Below are positions 30,726-42,603 of a stretch of DNA of 64,000 nucleotides, one piece after another (within the stretch, counting starts at the first letter, position 1; every line of letters begins with the position of its first letter). A program made the translations under genes and the position numbers. The stretch comes from Melampsora larici-populina 98AG31. Lineage: Eukaryota > Basidiomycota > Pucciniomycetes > Pucciniales > Melampsoraceae. Under the pieces are notes generated by a model. It saw only the letters and a program-made list of their open reading frames with translations. It ran no database searches and was not told where the DNA came from. Where the stretch lies: assembly GCF_000204055.1 (NCBI RefSeq), contig NW_006768828.1, positions 134,097 through 198,096 of the forward strand, given 5' to 3'.

Positions 30726-33049
30726 TTATTCTTCGTCATCAAACCCCGCATCCTCATCGATTTCTTCATCTGATTGTTCATCTTTGTCATCTAATTGTTC
30801 GTCGTCATCATCTAATTGTTCATCGTCATCATCTAATTGTTCATCGTCATCATTATTATCATCATCTACTTCATCGTCTACTTTATCTTCCGCACGGAAG
30901 GTCATTTCATGAAGTGCTTGTTGCTCGGGCACATTATCACCCCAAGTTTCATCAAGATGATCCATAATTTCACAGATGTCAGTCTCATTTGGAAGTGGGA
31001 ATGAGGTGAGGGGTCTGATTTCCGCCAACGTCTTCTTGCCCTTGAATATCTCATTGTCTTCCGTTAAACACTGAATGGCGAACCTGATACAAATTGGTAA
31101 TCAGCAAGATTACCATTTCAATTCTATGTACAGAAGAGAGATTACTTACGCGTGTCCATACCTACTGCTTTGAGCTCGCAAAAGTTCTAATTTTTCGTCC
31201 ACAACGCTCCAAAGGGTCGCACCGTCCTTGTATTCTTTCTTGTAAAAGCCCCAATGACAGGCTTGCATCCTCTGAGGTGAGATAAATAAAAACCGTAAAC
31301 AAATTAAAAATGTCTCTCTGAGTGGAGGATACATTGGACGTACAATGTAAGCATATCAAGCCTGTTGAAGATGTCCTACCTGCTCGTCATTGCAAACTGG
31401 CACTCGACCACCTATTTGACCGGTTGCTTTATCGTGAAGCTATGTCAAACCAGTCAGCTTCAATTGAGTTGCAATGAATGACTGGGGCTTACATTGGCGA
31501 TAATTGTATTGAGCGATGGTACACTCCCATTGCCTACGGTGGCGCGTCGGCCGGGCAGTTGAATATTTTCGAGAAGCTGCAATGCAAAATCAAACGGTCA
31601 GAACGTAAATCAAAAGAAGAGGAAAAAACATACATTTTTCTCAAATTCCTTTCGCACTTCTTTCAAAACCACATTTAATAATGTCTTGAGGGCCTTGACA
31701 TGTGCGGTTTTGGGATTCTTGCCATAACCACGTGGAAGTAACCTTTTCTTCCAGGAAGTGGAATTTGACATGACCGCATCCTGAAAGAGTTCCAAGTATC
31801 CGACTTCAGTAAGATGATACAAAGATTTCAAGAGCAAGACTTACCATCACTGCAGCATATAGAGAAAGCGGCAGTGTTGCCTTGTTGCCATGCCGATTCT
31901 TAGTTGCAGTGTAAGCCTGCAAATTGCCCCGTAAAATCGTCTTCCATGCAGTTTGGCGAAGAGATTTCTGTAACACATGTGATTGTCATATTTGATCAAT
32001 ACTTCAATATAAAAATATAAAAGGCGCGCACTTACCCGAAGTTCCAAAGAGTCCTCTTTCGACAGCCAAGGAGTCGCGGGAGCTGCGTTACTGGAACCCC
32101 CTTTGCCGTTTGATACACTTTCACGTAGGTCAGCAATCTGCTGAGTGATGTCATTATGTATTGATGTCATGTGTTGACGATTCGCTAGGGCCACAGTAAT
32201 CGAGGTTATGAACTGATCGTCAGGCGCGGTTACCTGCAAAAATGAATATGGTTTGGTTATTATTCTGAGGTAGGTAAAGAGAAAAGGAAGGGATTGATTT
32301 GGATACTTACATTGCATAATTCACGTCCCATTCCCATGTAGTGGTTGTCTAGATCAAAACGACAGGCATTTCTATTGTAAGTTTGTAATCTGGAACCCTG
32401 TAAAGGGACAAAATCTTGGTGTGATGGTGCGGTATTCCTGGTGTTGCGCCTTTGTACATATTCATCTTCGCCGTACTTGTGGGCTTGGGCTAGGTCAGAA
32501 GGTATTAGTCAGTAAGAGAAGAATGAAAGAGAGAAACAAAAGAGGAAATCAGAAAGAATACATACCAATTTGACTTGCTGAAGTAAACGCAAACGGTGCC
32601 AATTCGTCGGCGTTGATCGGAGCTCTTGGAGCTCTTGGAGGAGGAGAAGAAGTGGGAGTGCCATCACGTCTGTGTTTGTCTTGGTTTTCCTCTTCGGGTT
32701 TGGAGAAGACTTGACTACGAGAAGGTGGCCTCTTGGTGACCTTTGATCCCTGGCCCTGGCTCGACTTCTTTGAAATAAGCGGTTTGGTGTTAGTAGTCTT
32801 GGTTTTCAATACCTTGGCCGGAGGTTGCTCCGATGCGGCTTTATTTCTCTCACTTGCTCGACGTTTGGTTGCAGGTTTAGCAGGAGCCATTGATGGACCC
32901 GGGGTTTTGGCTTGGCGTGTACGTCGGTTCGTGCCTTGACTCTGAGAGGTGGTTGCTTCGTTTCTTTGAGATGAGGTTTCTTGAGTCTTCTTCTGGGATT
33001 GGAGTTTCTTTGGTGGAACGGGGAAGAAGCGTCGATGTTGTTGAGACAT
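30726..33049 (-). CDS. Companion protein of the Plavaka element, unknown function
   Basis: Multi-exon minus-strand gene starting at ATG 33049 (MSQQHRRFFPVPPKK); exon 1 ends at 32566 at a GTATGT donor. The first 150 residues are basic and Pro/Ser-rich (NLS-like KRRASERNK). Later exons carry a helical region with QQIADLRESVSN, PWLSKEDSLELRV (about 32060), SLRQTAWKTILRGNLQAYT (about 31960) and SWKKRLLPRGYGKNPKTAHV (about 31760). The C-terminal exon (31028-30726) ends in a very acidic tail built on four copies of a 21-bp unit encoding DEQLDDD-type repeats. I recognise no catalytic domain. Its position between the element ends, in the same orientation as the transposase, makes it a likely second gene of the element. 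Confidence 0.55.
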
Positions 33050-33320
33050 GATGAATCGATCGAAGGCGGTTGAGAAGTCGATCGAAGGTGGAGAAATTCT
33101 GAGAAGAGGAAATCAACACATAGGTCAGCGGCTGGGAGATATGTCACTTAATTTGGTGACATTCAGTGTGTGACAGGCGTGATCACCTCAGATACCCATA
33201 TCAAAACAACAAAATGATGACTATACGATAGATTGAGAGGAGAAAAAGTCAGAATAATGTAATGAAGAGAAAGAAGATGAGCGAAATCTGACAAGTATTG
33301 GCCACATTGATCTTGAGGCA

Positions 33321-33638
33321 TTGTCACAAGAGGGAAGTGGGGAACACCCGAAGGGAAAAACACGAGGAATCATCAAATGCTGTGATCCACGTCATAACCC
33401 ACATCCATGTCATTATAACCCACAAAACTGGGATGTATTCTTTGAAGCTCTTCTTGACGCTAGACTTGAAGAGCTTCCAATGTATCAAATACGCAAGATG
33501 CAACTTCAGGTTCAACAAGGGACACTAAAAAAGCTTGAATACAAAGGAAAATGTGACTTTGCATTCATTACACTGAAAAATATATACATTCGAATGATGC
33601 TCAATAATAACAATCTCTTTGCAAGAGGACAATATTGA
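33321..33638 (+). CDS. Small ORF between the two Plavaka genes, doubtful
   Basis: A 105-codon plus-strand frame starting at ATG 33321 (MSQEGSGEHPKGKTRG) with a Cys/His cluster (CCDPRHNPHPCHYNP) that could bind metal. It has no splice signals and no recognised homology, and it runs opposite to the element's two genes. It may be chance or part of an unannotated exon. Confidence 0.22.
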   Translation: MSQEGSGEHPKGKTRGIIKCCDPRHNPHPCHYNPQNWDVFFEALLDARLEELPMYQIRKMQLQVQQGTLKKLEYKGKCDFAFITLKNIYIRMMLNNNNLFARGQY

Positions 33639-33679
33639 AATGAATTTGACTGAAAGGTCCAAGTGTACCATGAAATCTC

Positions 33680-36600
33680 TTATCTTGATTTCCTCTTCTT
33701 GCTTGTCTGCCCACTTTGTTGTGATGCTTCTTCTTTCTCCTTCAATTTCTCTTCTTTCCTATCGTGGTCATCTTTTTTCTTTTGTAACGAAGCTTCCCAC
33801 TTTTTGATGCCGGTAGATACAGCTGTCTTCCATTGTTGCGCCGTGACTGCAGGAAATTTGATGTTTGCCCAATATCGATGTAATTCCGCCGCATAAAACG
33901 CTCCAGAGTTGATGACAAAAAAGCCTGCCTCCTCATGGACCACAACATGCTCTCAAAGTGTTGAAACTCGCCTTTCGATGATCACAGGTCTTTCCTTCTT
34001 GACAACACAGCCACTTTTGTGGCAGTCGTGCTGGACGTTGAGGATACCCTCAATGTCCTACAAATATTCATTCATCACTACTTCAGAGTGACAAGACGGT
34101 GCGTCAGAAACTTACAGATGGATTTATCCAGACTTTTCCCGCCATTTCGACAATTTCGCGCATCCCATATAATTCACTGACTTTTCCAGTCTTGTACTTT
34201 GTTACTTCAATTTTACACTTTTCAGCCGCACATCCCCCTGCAATCCATATCTTGTTAACTCTTCCAATCATCTTGTCTGACGTATATCGGGTGAGCAAAT
34301 GCGCTGATTGAACCTAAGAATTGTAGAGGGAAAATTTGAAACATGAGATGAGTTTGATTGAGAGGGTCAGAATGCGATCAGAAATTGAGCATACCGAGAG
34401 AAAGTCTCCTTCTCTGAAGGACTGATCATTCTTCAAAGTAAATGCCGATAATACCTTCCATTTTTTTAATGGGTAAGCTTCCAATATCCCTTTTGGAATG
34501 TGGGACTCGGGTTAAGATGGTTGCATGGGGTTGATTCCTAATTGAATGTTGAAATTAGTGATCAAGTCAAAAAATGCCAAACAACGGAAGTTACTCACTG
34601 CCTATTTTGTACTTCTCTGGCTCATTCCATTTCGAATTATATCCCAATGCCTTTTGGAATAATATGTTAGTTTTGAACAGTTCTATTACCTTACAGCCAG
34701 CCTTCATATAAGTATGTGCACCACGGTCGTACAAGAGGCTGGCTGCTGTCACTGACCTAATGAGACGATGATTATTGAAAGAGTTCGCAATGTCTTTACT
34801 GGGACTTAAATGGTTCGAATGGATAGAAGAGTCGCGAGTGTTGCCATTATATCCTTCGAAGTTTTCGGTCGCAAAAAGGCATGCAGGACCATATCTTTCT
34901 ATTGCGTCGCAGATGTGGATTAACATGTGAAATTTCGGTTTATTGCACCACTGAGCTGAAAGTTGTAAGATTGCTCGAAGAAATCGATCGATGAGGATTC
35001 GAAGCTCTTTGACGTAAGCTTTGATGTCGTGAATACCAGTTTGGAATATGTAAGGGGCGAGATGAGATAACACCGTCCAAGCCTCGCACTGTTTGTTCGA
35101 TAATGAGCAATGAAAGAAAATAAAGGGTGCTGATTGCAGCACCACACGAAATTCCTTTCCTGTCAAACTGAGAAAGTGGTTAATCATGGATTTGGGTTGA
35201 ATGGGAGGAACATTCAACCCAGAGGTGTTGAAGGATTGCCATCGACCCCATACGTCGTTCTTTTCCTTAGCAGTCAAGCGCTCCATTTGATCACGTAAAA
35301 AATACTTTGAAGATCCCAGCAAGAGCACGTGTAGAATTTCCACGGGGGTGTTTTTATGACCATCAAAACCTTGATTGCAGTCATAGAAGGTGTTAGTAAA
35401 GATTCCTCAGTCACGATGGACACCTTTGCACTGACCTTTCAAGCGCAGGAAAGGATTGAAGAGACGCTCTCCAAAAGCGTTGTTGAGTTCCTGGCACATC
35501 GCTTCCACGTCTGCAGCCAACAGGTTTGGATCACGATGGAAGTCTTGTACACGTCTTACAAAGACTGTATTCAGAACATCTTTGATGCCGAGCTTTCCAG
35601 ATTCGGATTCAAATGAACCAATTGTCCCTGGCTGTTGTGCCAACGTCCAGAGGTCCTCCGTCCCTTGCTTGGTCTCCGACCAAATCCGTGTAGGTAGGCA
35701 CAACTGGGATTCAGAAAGTAATCTCTGTGAGTGATCGTGATTAAAAAGAAGAGGAGAAGGCCAATCTTACCTTGCGTCCACGTTCGTCAACGCCCACAAA
35801 GTTGCTCACATACGTCGGTGACCTTTTCTTGACCAATGTTGCCACCTTCAAATCACATACACAACAAGGCGATAGAGATACTGTTGGGTTCATCGTGTTG
35901 GAAACCTCGGTGTGCATCGGCGAGTCTCCTAAGTGACACAGTACCACAGTCATCACAAAGACTTCGGCCTGCGCCTGATGATCGTAGGCCACAAAGCCAT
36001 TTGTGGCAATGTCACTGCATGATAATCATCAGTGACAAGATTACGATCCAAAAAAAAGTGAGAAGATCAATAAGGATCATGCAAGATATCACAATCAAAA
36101 ACCATTCAAATCACTTGCTTAAGCTCATCAATCAAAGGGTCGGCGAGCTCTAGAGCTCCTGCTGTGTTGGATGTCGTCAAGAAATGACAGTTGTATTCTT
36201 GATTGGCCAATTTCGGAGGCAAACCAGCGAGCATGCAATAAAAAGCGATATGTTTGTTCCAGCGTTGTGAAATGTTTCCGGACAAATCATCGCAATACAA
36301 AACCATAGGAACGTGGCGAATTATCTTGCCTTTAGCCTTTTTGCGCCATGGGTTCTGTAAAGGAATTTGCAAAAACCTTCCCGCACCGACATCCTCTTGA
36401 ATAAAACAAATTAGTGAGTGATCTCAAACAAAAGAATGATACATGAACGAACCATACATCGAATCCCCACAATACGCCTTCATCAAGATGTCTGGACGTA
36501 TCTCAATTGCATCAAAAGCCTTCCAGAATTCCTTCACGTTGATTGCTGATAACATAGAGGAGCTGAAATCTGAAGCTGAATCGAAGTACACACGAATATG

Positions 36601-37810
36601 TTGAGTACCATCTGCGTCCGTTTGAATGCTTTGATGGGCAGGAGTACACTTTGCAAAGGTTTCTGTGCCCTCTTGATAATAAAATTCCGGGATGACGAGT
36701 GTTTTTGACTTTAGCTGGACAGGCTCAAATAAATAGAAGTGTCCTTGTGGTAAAGCGACCATCTGAACACGCAGATTCCGGTCTAACTCCTCCCTCCATT
36801 TCCGTGATTGGCCAAATCGGTCAACTTTGTCAGTGATACTTGGCAATTCAGGCATGAATTGAAGATTGTCGCAGACATATGGGTTTGCTAATTCCTGTGG
36901 GAAGATTCATCAGTGATCCAATAACTTTTGAGGACACATATAAACAGCGTACTTGAGAGAGTATTTGTTTGACTTTCAGCGCAAACGAGGTTCTTCCCAA
37001 GGGACCAACCGTCTCGGAAACATCGAACTCATATTGTTTCTTCAGTCTTCGGCGAAGGTTCTGGATGCTTTTGTATCCTGGAAGCTTGACACCTAAGAGG
37101 CCGACGTATGAACGAACGCGTTCATATTGGCGTTGTGACATCGTTGTGCGAGTTGATCCCAGAATTAGTAAACCAACTAATTGCTGGCAAAGTGTGATCA
37201 AGTCAGTGAAACAATCACAAGGACGCTTCCGACCAAAACCAACCAACCAACCTCTAAGCTTGAGAAGGGAGCCCAAGGTGATTCATCGTCGGCCATGTCC
37301 TTCTCCGAGCTTTCAGGTTTGTCGTCATCTACATCAGAGGCAGCATCGCTAGGATCAATTTGATCAAGTTCATTTGAGATATTGTTGTCCTCTGTGCGAT
37401 CAACGTTGTGATTGATGTTTTCGAAGGTTCCTGATTGAACACGAGTCCAGAGATCAATGAGTGTGCGCTGACGCATTTCGAAGTCTTGGTCATAGACAAC
37501 ATTGTCTGACTCAAGAATTGGAGTGATGACCATTGCATCATTCTGACCATTTGAATGATCTGAATGATCCGACTCAGAGGGGGGGGGGTGATGAACCATG
37601 GGAAACTGATTGTGTCGGTGATCTGTCCTGATGGGCAACAGTCCACTGACGAAATCTCTCTATGTGGCTTTTGTTTCAACAGTGTCTTTGGATAGTGCCG
37701 GCTTTCATATTTCGGATTCCACCACAAGCGTCACACGAATATAATGTTTTGGCACCTGGGCCGCCATCAACTTCAATGAAGCATGGAGGTACGCCGCCAG
37801 GAAGAACCAT
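33680..37810 (-). pseudogene. Plavaka/CACTA transposase with a TGA and a frameshift
   Basis: Minus-strand multi-exon gene from ATG 37810 (MVLPGGVPP). The N-terminus is a C2H2-like finger (CDAC, then H and H across GTIQRHC-stop-NKSH) interrupted by TGA at 37678-37676. A run of ten G on the plus strand near 37579 shifts the frame. Then come MSQRQYERVRSYVGLLG (about 37130), FYLFEPVQLKSKTLVIP (about 36740), VPMVLYCDDLSGNISQRWNK (about 36320-36260), FLTTSNTAGALELADPL (about 36190), SPCCVCDLK (about 35860), KPKFHMLIHICDAIERYG (about 34950-34900) and FATENFEGYNG...SIHSNHLSPSKDIA. The C-terminal part runs to 33680 (NVQHDCHKSGCV, EEAGFFVINSGAFYAAELHR, a Lys/Glu-rich tail). This order matches Plavaka-type transposases of basidiomycetes as I know them. 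About eight introns; exact joins were not all resolved. Confidence 0.75.
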
Positions 37811-38214
37811 GCTGAGAAAGAAGAGTTCAAGGATAATGAGGGTGATTCAAAATAACGAAAAATAACAAAAAAACATGAATAAGATTGCCAGTGATGAGGC
37901 AATTGGATAAGTGTTCTTCCTTTGACGAAAGGGAAAATCATCCTGAGGTCAGGGTACGCGAGAAACCGAATCCGAACGGGTGAGCCGCCGCCGTGGAAAC
38001 CAGAGAACAACTGGTTGATCTTCGCGGTTTTGCGAAGAGTGGATCAAAAGCAGTTTGTGAACCGCCTTTAGGTGGTTGACTGGCTGTATTGATTAAACTC
38101 TGTGCAAAAACCGAGCTGGACCCCGGGGCCAAACCGATATTCCTACCTGCCAAGAACCAGGTTTTTTCGAAACCCCCTAGAAACCGGTTCTCAACAAAAA
38201 GGGGGTTTGTGGTG

Positions 38215-40709
38215 TAATAATCCCGAGCAAGTATTGAGAGGGTGGGGAATTGGAATTGATGCTCCTGTTTGTGAGACGACAGTACATTAGCTATGTGAAA
38301 GGAGAATAATACAACAAGTTGAAAAGGTGAAGATGAACTGTTACCAACCTTCCACCACTCAAGCGGTGTTTGATCCTTCCTGATACGGCAGTGACCCTTC
38401 AAATAGTTGTCTAGTTCAGAAGCAGTTGAAGGATTCTCATTACCACCATTGCCAACACCAAAGATATCAAACTCATTGGCCTTGGTTTCATTGATTTCAT
38501 CGGGTGGTAGAGCTTGATCAGATACGGTGGAATCTTCAACAAGGTTATTGAAAGCATGATCAATGGCAACTTGAGCTGAGACTGCGTGATTGGCATAATG
38601 GATTGAGAAGAACTGTCCTTGGAATCATGGATTGAGAAGGGTTGCCAGCACAACGGCTTCACAGTTGACGGCTTCATCCTGATACTTTCTCAACCATTTG
38701 ATCATGACATTAATTGGTTTGTCAATACTCGGAAAGAGTGACTTGGCTTGAAGATTCTCGAGTTTGCTGATTACGTGTTTGTATTTGGCCAGGACAAAGC
38801 ATCTGGTAGGACCGTTTCCTTCCACGCGGGGAGTTGCATCAACAAACATCCAAGGAATTGGGAGAGAAGGTGGTAAGTAAACCAATAATGGCAAAACAAA
38901 GATGAAGACTTGACTAACCTTCAACACCTTGTTCACTAACTCAATCACATTCCAATCTGAAGGCAAGATTGTTACACCCTTGAAGAAACATGCCTTTTGA
39001 TCTGCTGAAATCATAGAGTTGATGACCTGGAAGGAGAAGTGATTAATAAGCAAAGAGTCTTTTGAGAGACATTACAAACAAGCTACGTACCTCCTGTGTC
39101 TCACAGACAATTTTTCTACTCTTGTAGTGACTGTTCCACCTTGTCTTGCAAGGTCTTTTAACCATCCTAACTGTGTATCCTAACCTGGTAGCATGGGTCT
39201 TGAAATCGCATTGACGGGCTGCACTGCTAGCAATCTGGCTGCTGACAGTGTCAACCTATATGTAAGGAAAGAATTGAATAAGTCAAATCTTGGGAAAATT
39301 ATAGAAAAGGGAATAGGATGGAAACCTGCACGCTTACTTTTGCAAGAGCTTTCGCAAACACATCAGGTCTGTCAGAACCTGGAGCACCCTCATCTGTATC
39401 TTCTTTGATGTTGTCATCGTCAACTCCGTCTGGAACAGCAGGCAGTCCAAACATATCCTCCTCTTCTGATTCTGTATTGTCTTCAGCATCATACTTGTCG
39501 CCATTCACCTCAAGCAATGGAATTGGGAGGGATATCACATGAGTACTTGGCTTCACATCACCAACCTTTCGACCAAGAGCTTTGAGTCCATGCCCAACCA
39601 CAAGGTTGAGCTTGTGAGTGTAGCATTGTATATGGTGGGTTGTTCCGTCCCATTCAGATGGATCGTCAGCCGCAGAGAACATTGCTTGAAGCTTGCCAGC
39701 CATGGTAATGTTGTTACCCCCGCTGTTGGTCGTCTGAGCAAGCATGTGAGGCAGACCAAAAGAAAGAAGATAAGAAAAAAGAAAGAAAGAGAACTGTAAA
39801 AATTAAAAGTGATAATGGACTTATCTTTTTATGAAGTCCGTGTCGAACCAGAAAACATCCAATTGGTCGGGCCAGGAGACCCCCAAAGTGGCGCCATGCC
39901 ACCATCTTCAGGGTAAGATGAGTCCATCGGTATTCCCAGTTGGAGTCGATATAGTTTGCAGTCGCTCCAACAAACGCATATTGGTTACCTTTTGTGGTCC
40001 ATATGTCGTGTATAAGACAGAACTTCCCCTTGTTTTCCTGTGTTCAAATTAATGGAATGATGTTAGTGCAACAGATCAAAACAAATTTTAAATACAATTA
40101 AAGATTAACTTACAAGTACATTGTTGATTGCCTTATTGTGCAAACCTGTAAAGAGTTCCTTTGATTGCTTGGAGGCCCAAGTTGATGATCAAACCACTGC
40201 GCTTTGGTTGGCAGTGTGAAACACAGCTCAAAGGCTGGGGTCTTCAAAATGTGCCCATGGCAGTGCATGGCGCACAATCCACATTGCCAACATTAAATTT
40301 AAAAGATCAACACTAAAAGCAGGCCCATTAAAATGAGAGGTGATACTGGAATTTTTGTCCTTCTTCAAAGCGGCCGGCTTTTCAGAATAGCTTGGTGGAA
40401 GTTTGACTCCTTGAGCAATGGCTTGATGCCTTTCAGTACACAATGGTTGTTTCGAGTTGCCGTCTCAATGACCCCATAAATTCCAATAAGTATCTTCCCC
40501 TTTTGTGTAAGTATTACAACACCATCAACACTTATATGATAGACCCTAGGTAGAAGAGACAACAATAGTTAGTGCCTGATTTTGATTAACATAGAAAGGA
40601 GAGTCAAGAGAGGAGAGTGAATTCTTAAAAATGAAACAACTTATACCTTTGGAGCTTTGAAATAAGTGAGAAGATCCATCACTCTAGCTCCTTGTACTTG
40701 GGTATAACC
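38215..40709 (-). other. Middle segment of hAT-B between the two insertions
   Basis: This stretch belongs to hAT-B and carries most of its transposase exons on the minus strand (described with the transposase). Positions 38215-38216 are the right TA duplication of the Plavaka element and 40701-40709 the left 9-bp duplication (GGTATAACC) of the 9.6-kb element. No independent gene is seen. Confidence 0.7.
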
Positions 40710-41003
40710 CAAACTCATATAAGTCCAACTCGCGTGGCCCCGGGGTACAAGTACCACGTACCTCCAAGCGCCAGCGAGGGACTTACGGCTAATCCCAAAA
40801 TTCTGGCGTGAGACTAGACAGGGCTTTTGCCAAAAATCTGTCATCTCACTTTCTCGCGAGTTCTACTTATCAACTCATAAAAAGTTGATAATGAAAATCA
40901 CGCGCACAACCTCCACTGTCAATTTGCCACACGCCATATCTATATGGCCCCAGGGGTGCAAAAGATGTGAGCAAAAAAGTGGTTGGCTCAAAACTCGGGG
41001 CCG
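40710..41003 (+). repeat. Left TIR of the 9.6-kb element
   Basis: A 294-base inverted repeat partner of 50006-50301. It contains GAGGGACTTACGGCTAATC, a motif shared with the 28163 element, and an internal AT-rich hairpin TTATCAACT-CATAAAA-AGTTGATAA. Confidence 0.92.
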
Positions 41004-42603
41004 CATTTTTCTACATGTGTTCCCAACGCTGCGCGTCAGAAAGGTGGGTGCTGGCGAGATTAAATCTTTACAGTCAAAACGGCAGTTTATGTTGGGCCAC
41101 AAGAACTAAAATGCATTTCTCCCTCGATTCCATTCAAGCACCTGGACTGGAAACCGAGCCTGGCATTTATTGCACAGATAAGTATGGATCACGAGTGAAC
41201 AACTGAGATAATGTATGGCAACTTACAAACCCTTCATGAGGTGTGGCCAAGGACTCCTCGAAAACTCACGTAGAGTCATCAGTGTCCGTGGGCTGCTCGC
41301 CTGCATTGATGTTAAGAGCATCAGCCTGAGGAACATCACGATCCAAGGTTTGATATCAGTATCTATCCCCAGAGATCAACCAATAAAAACTCACCTGGTC
41401 CTGTATGAAAGCTCGCCAAACAGTTTCCCCATTTCCAGCGTCATATATCACATCTCGGATGCTCAGCAGGATATTTTGGATTAATGTCCTGGACTCCGGG
41501 GTATCCCCTCACAGATCGTGGCGGCGCGGTCGTCGGCCAAAGAATCGATGGTTGAGGAAGTGGAATATGAAGCCCCAGACACTCATGGAGCAGTCCTCGA
41601 TGAAGCGAACAATTTCAACCGTTTGGCGAAGTACGGTGGTGGTAGTTGGGGAAGAAGCGCGGTTTTTGGCGACAGAGGTAGGAACTGGACCTTCATATTC
41701 CGCAATGAATGACTCGACAGTCAAGCCTTCTTCTTCAATATAGCCAGAAATCCTTCCTACAATCCCATCCATGTCTAGTAGTGGGTCTTCGTAAGGTCCT
41801 GGATTCATCATGATTATAAATATGGAAAGGAATTTTGAGTAGGGGTAAAAAGCGAGGTGGAGGGTGCGATCTCGAAAGAAAGGTTCTTTTCAGTAGTCCT
41901 ACTCAACTAAGGCAAGGAAATGCGATTAGCCTCTGAAAAACCTCCCCCATTGCTTGTGGTCTGAAACAGAGACCTTGGAATGTTTCCACTAAAACCTCAA
42001 ACACCAAACACTACTGCCTATCTGGATGTCATTGGTGAGACAATCCCAAAAGGCGGTAGTTCAAGATGCAATGTTAGTATATCAATACCTGAAACCCCCA
42101 AGGTCTATAATCCCACAATTGAATATATATCCCAATAATCATGGTGAGAATGGTCTGAGAAATCAATTGATTTCATCACACGAGGGATTATTGTACCCAA
42201 TGAGGTATTCGCGCTCATGCCATCCAGCGTGAATGAATGGTCAAGATACACGTATGTGGTCACTATCAGCAGAACACACAATTAGACTCTATTGTTGAAA
42301 CGTGAGGAGTCGGTTAGTCATTTATTGAATCACATGGATGTGATTCTTCAATTTTGTAGCACTGCGTGCCATACTGAAAAAGTGCTACTACACTGGTTTG
42401 ATGATGTCCACGCCCGTTGTAGATGCCGGCTTTGAACGTGACTCACCGTCTTTTGTCATCTGTGTCTCGTAGTCTGTCACCCGCAAAAGATTGCAATTCG
42501 GATTGCTTACAACGGAACATCTATAGACCTTTGTTCATATATCTTATTAATTACATAGCCTCAACAGCAAGACAATTATATACCAAGATATTAGACAAGA
42601 TTG
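41004..42603. other. Left interior of the 9.6-kb element; no gene seen
   Basis: No frame here has recognised content. Open frames at 41215-41812 on both strands overlap one another; an acidic minus-strand frame near 41812-41509 (MMNPGPYEDPLLDMDG) could be a small exon, but I cannot support it. This region should hold the promoter of the DUF6589-type gene. Confidence 0.4.

Larger units (their letters stand above)
30208..38214 (-). mobile_element. CACTA/Plavaka-type element, 8.0 kb
   Basis: The element starts CACCACGAACCCCCC and ends, in reverse complement, CACCACAAACCCCC. The dinucleotide TA flanks both ends (30206-30207 and 38215-38216), a probable 2-bp duplication. Both ends carry subterminal AACCGG/CCGGTT-type words (for example 30250-30340 and 38100-38195). 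It interrupts hAT-B between LARDYY and SVSATS. It carries two minus-strand genes: a companion protein (30726-33049) and a Plavaka-like transposase (33680-37810). Plavaka elements are basidiomycete members of the CACTA superfamily; I identify the family from protein motifs, not from a search. Confidence 0.8.

Noticed and set aside
30700..30860. Short-period repeats here as a CRISPR-like array
   Set aside because: They are a 21-bp coding minisatellite for an acidic tail, with no spacers, in eukaryotic DNA.
37938..38402. 154-codon minus-strand frame as a separate gene
   Set aside because: It is a read-through from the hAT-B exon (TPLEWWK, LARDYY) into the terminal region of the Plavaka element, not a gene.
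41509..41812. Opposing frames in the left interior of the 9.6-kb element as a third gene
   Set aside because: Frames on both strands overlap with no splice continuity or recognisable domain; a small acidic exon cannot be supported.
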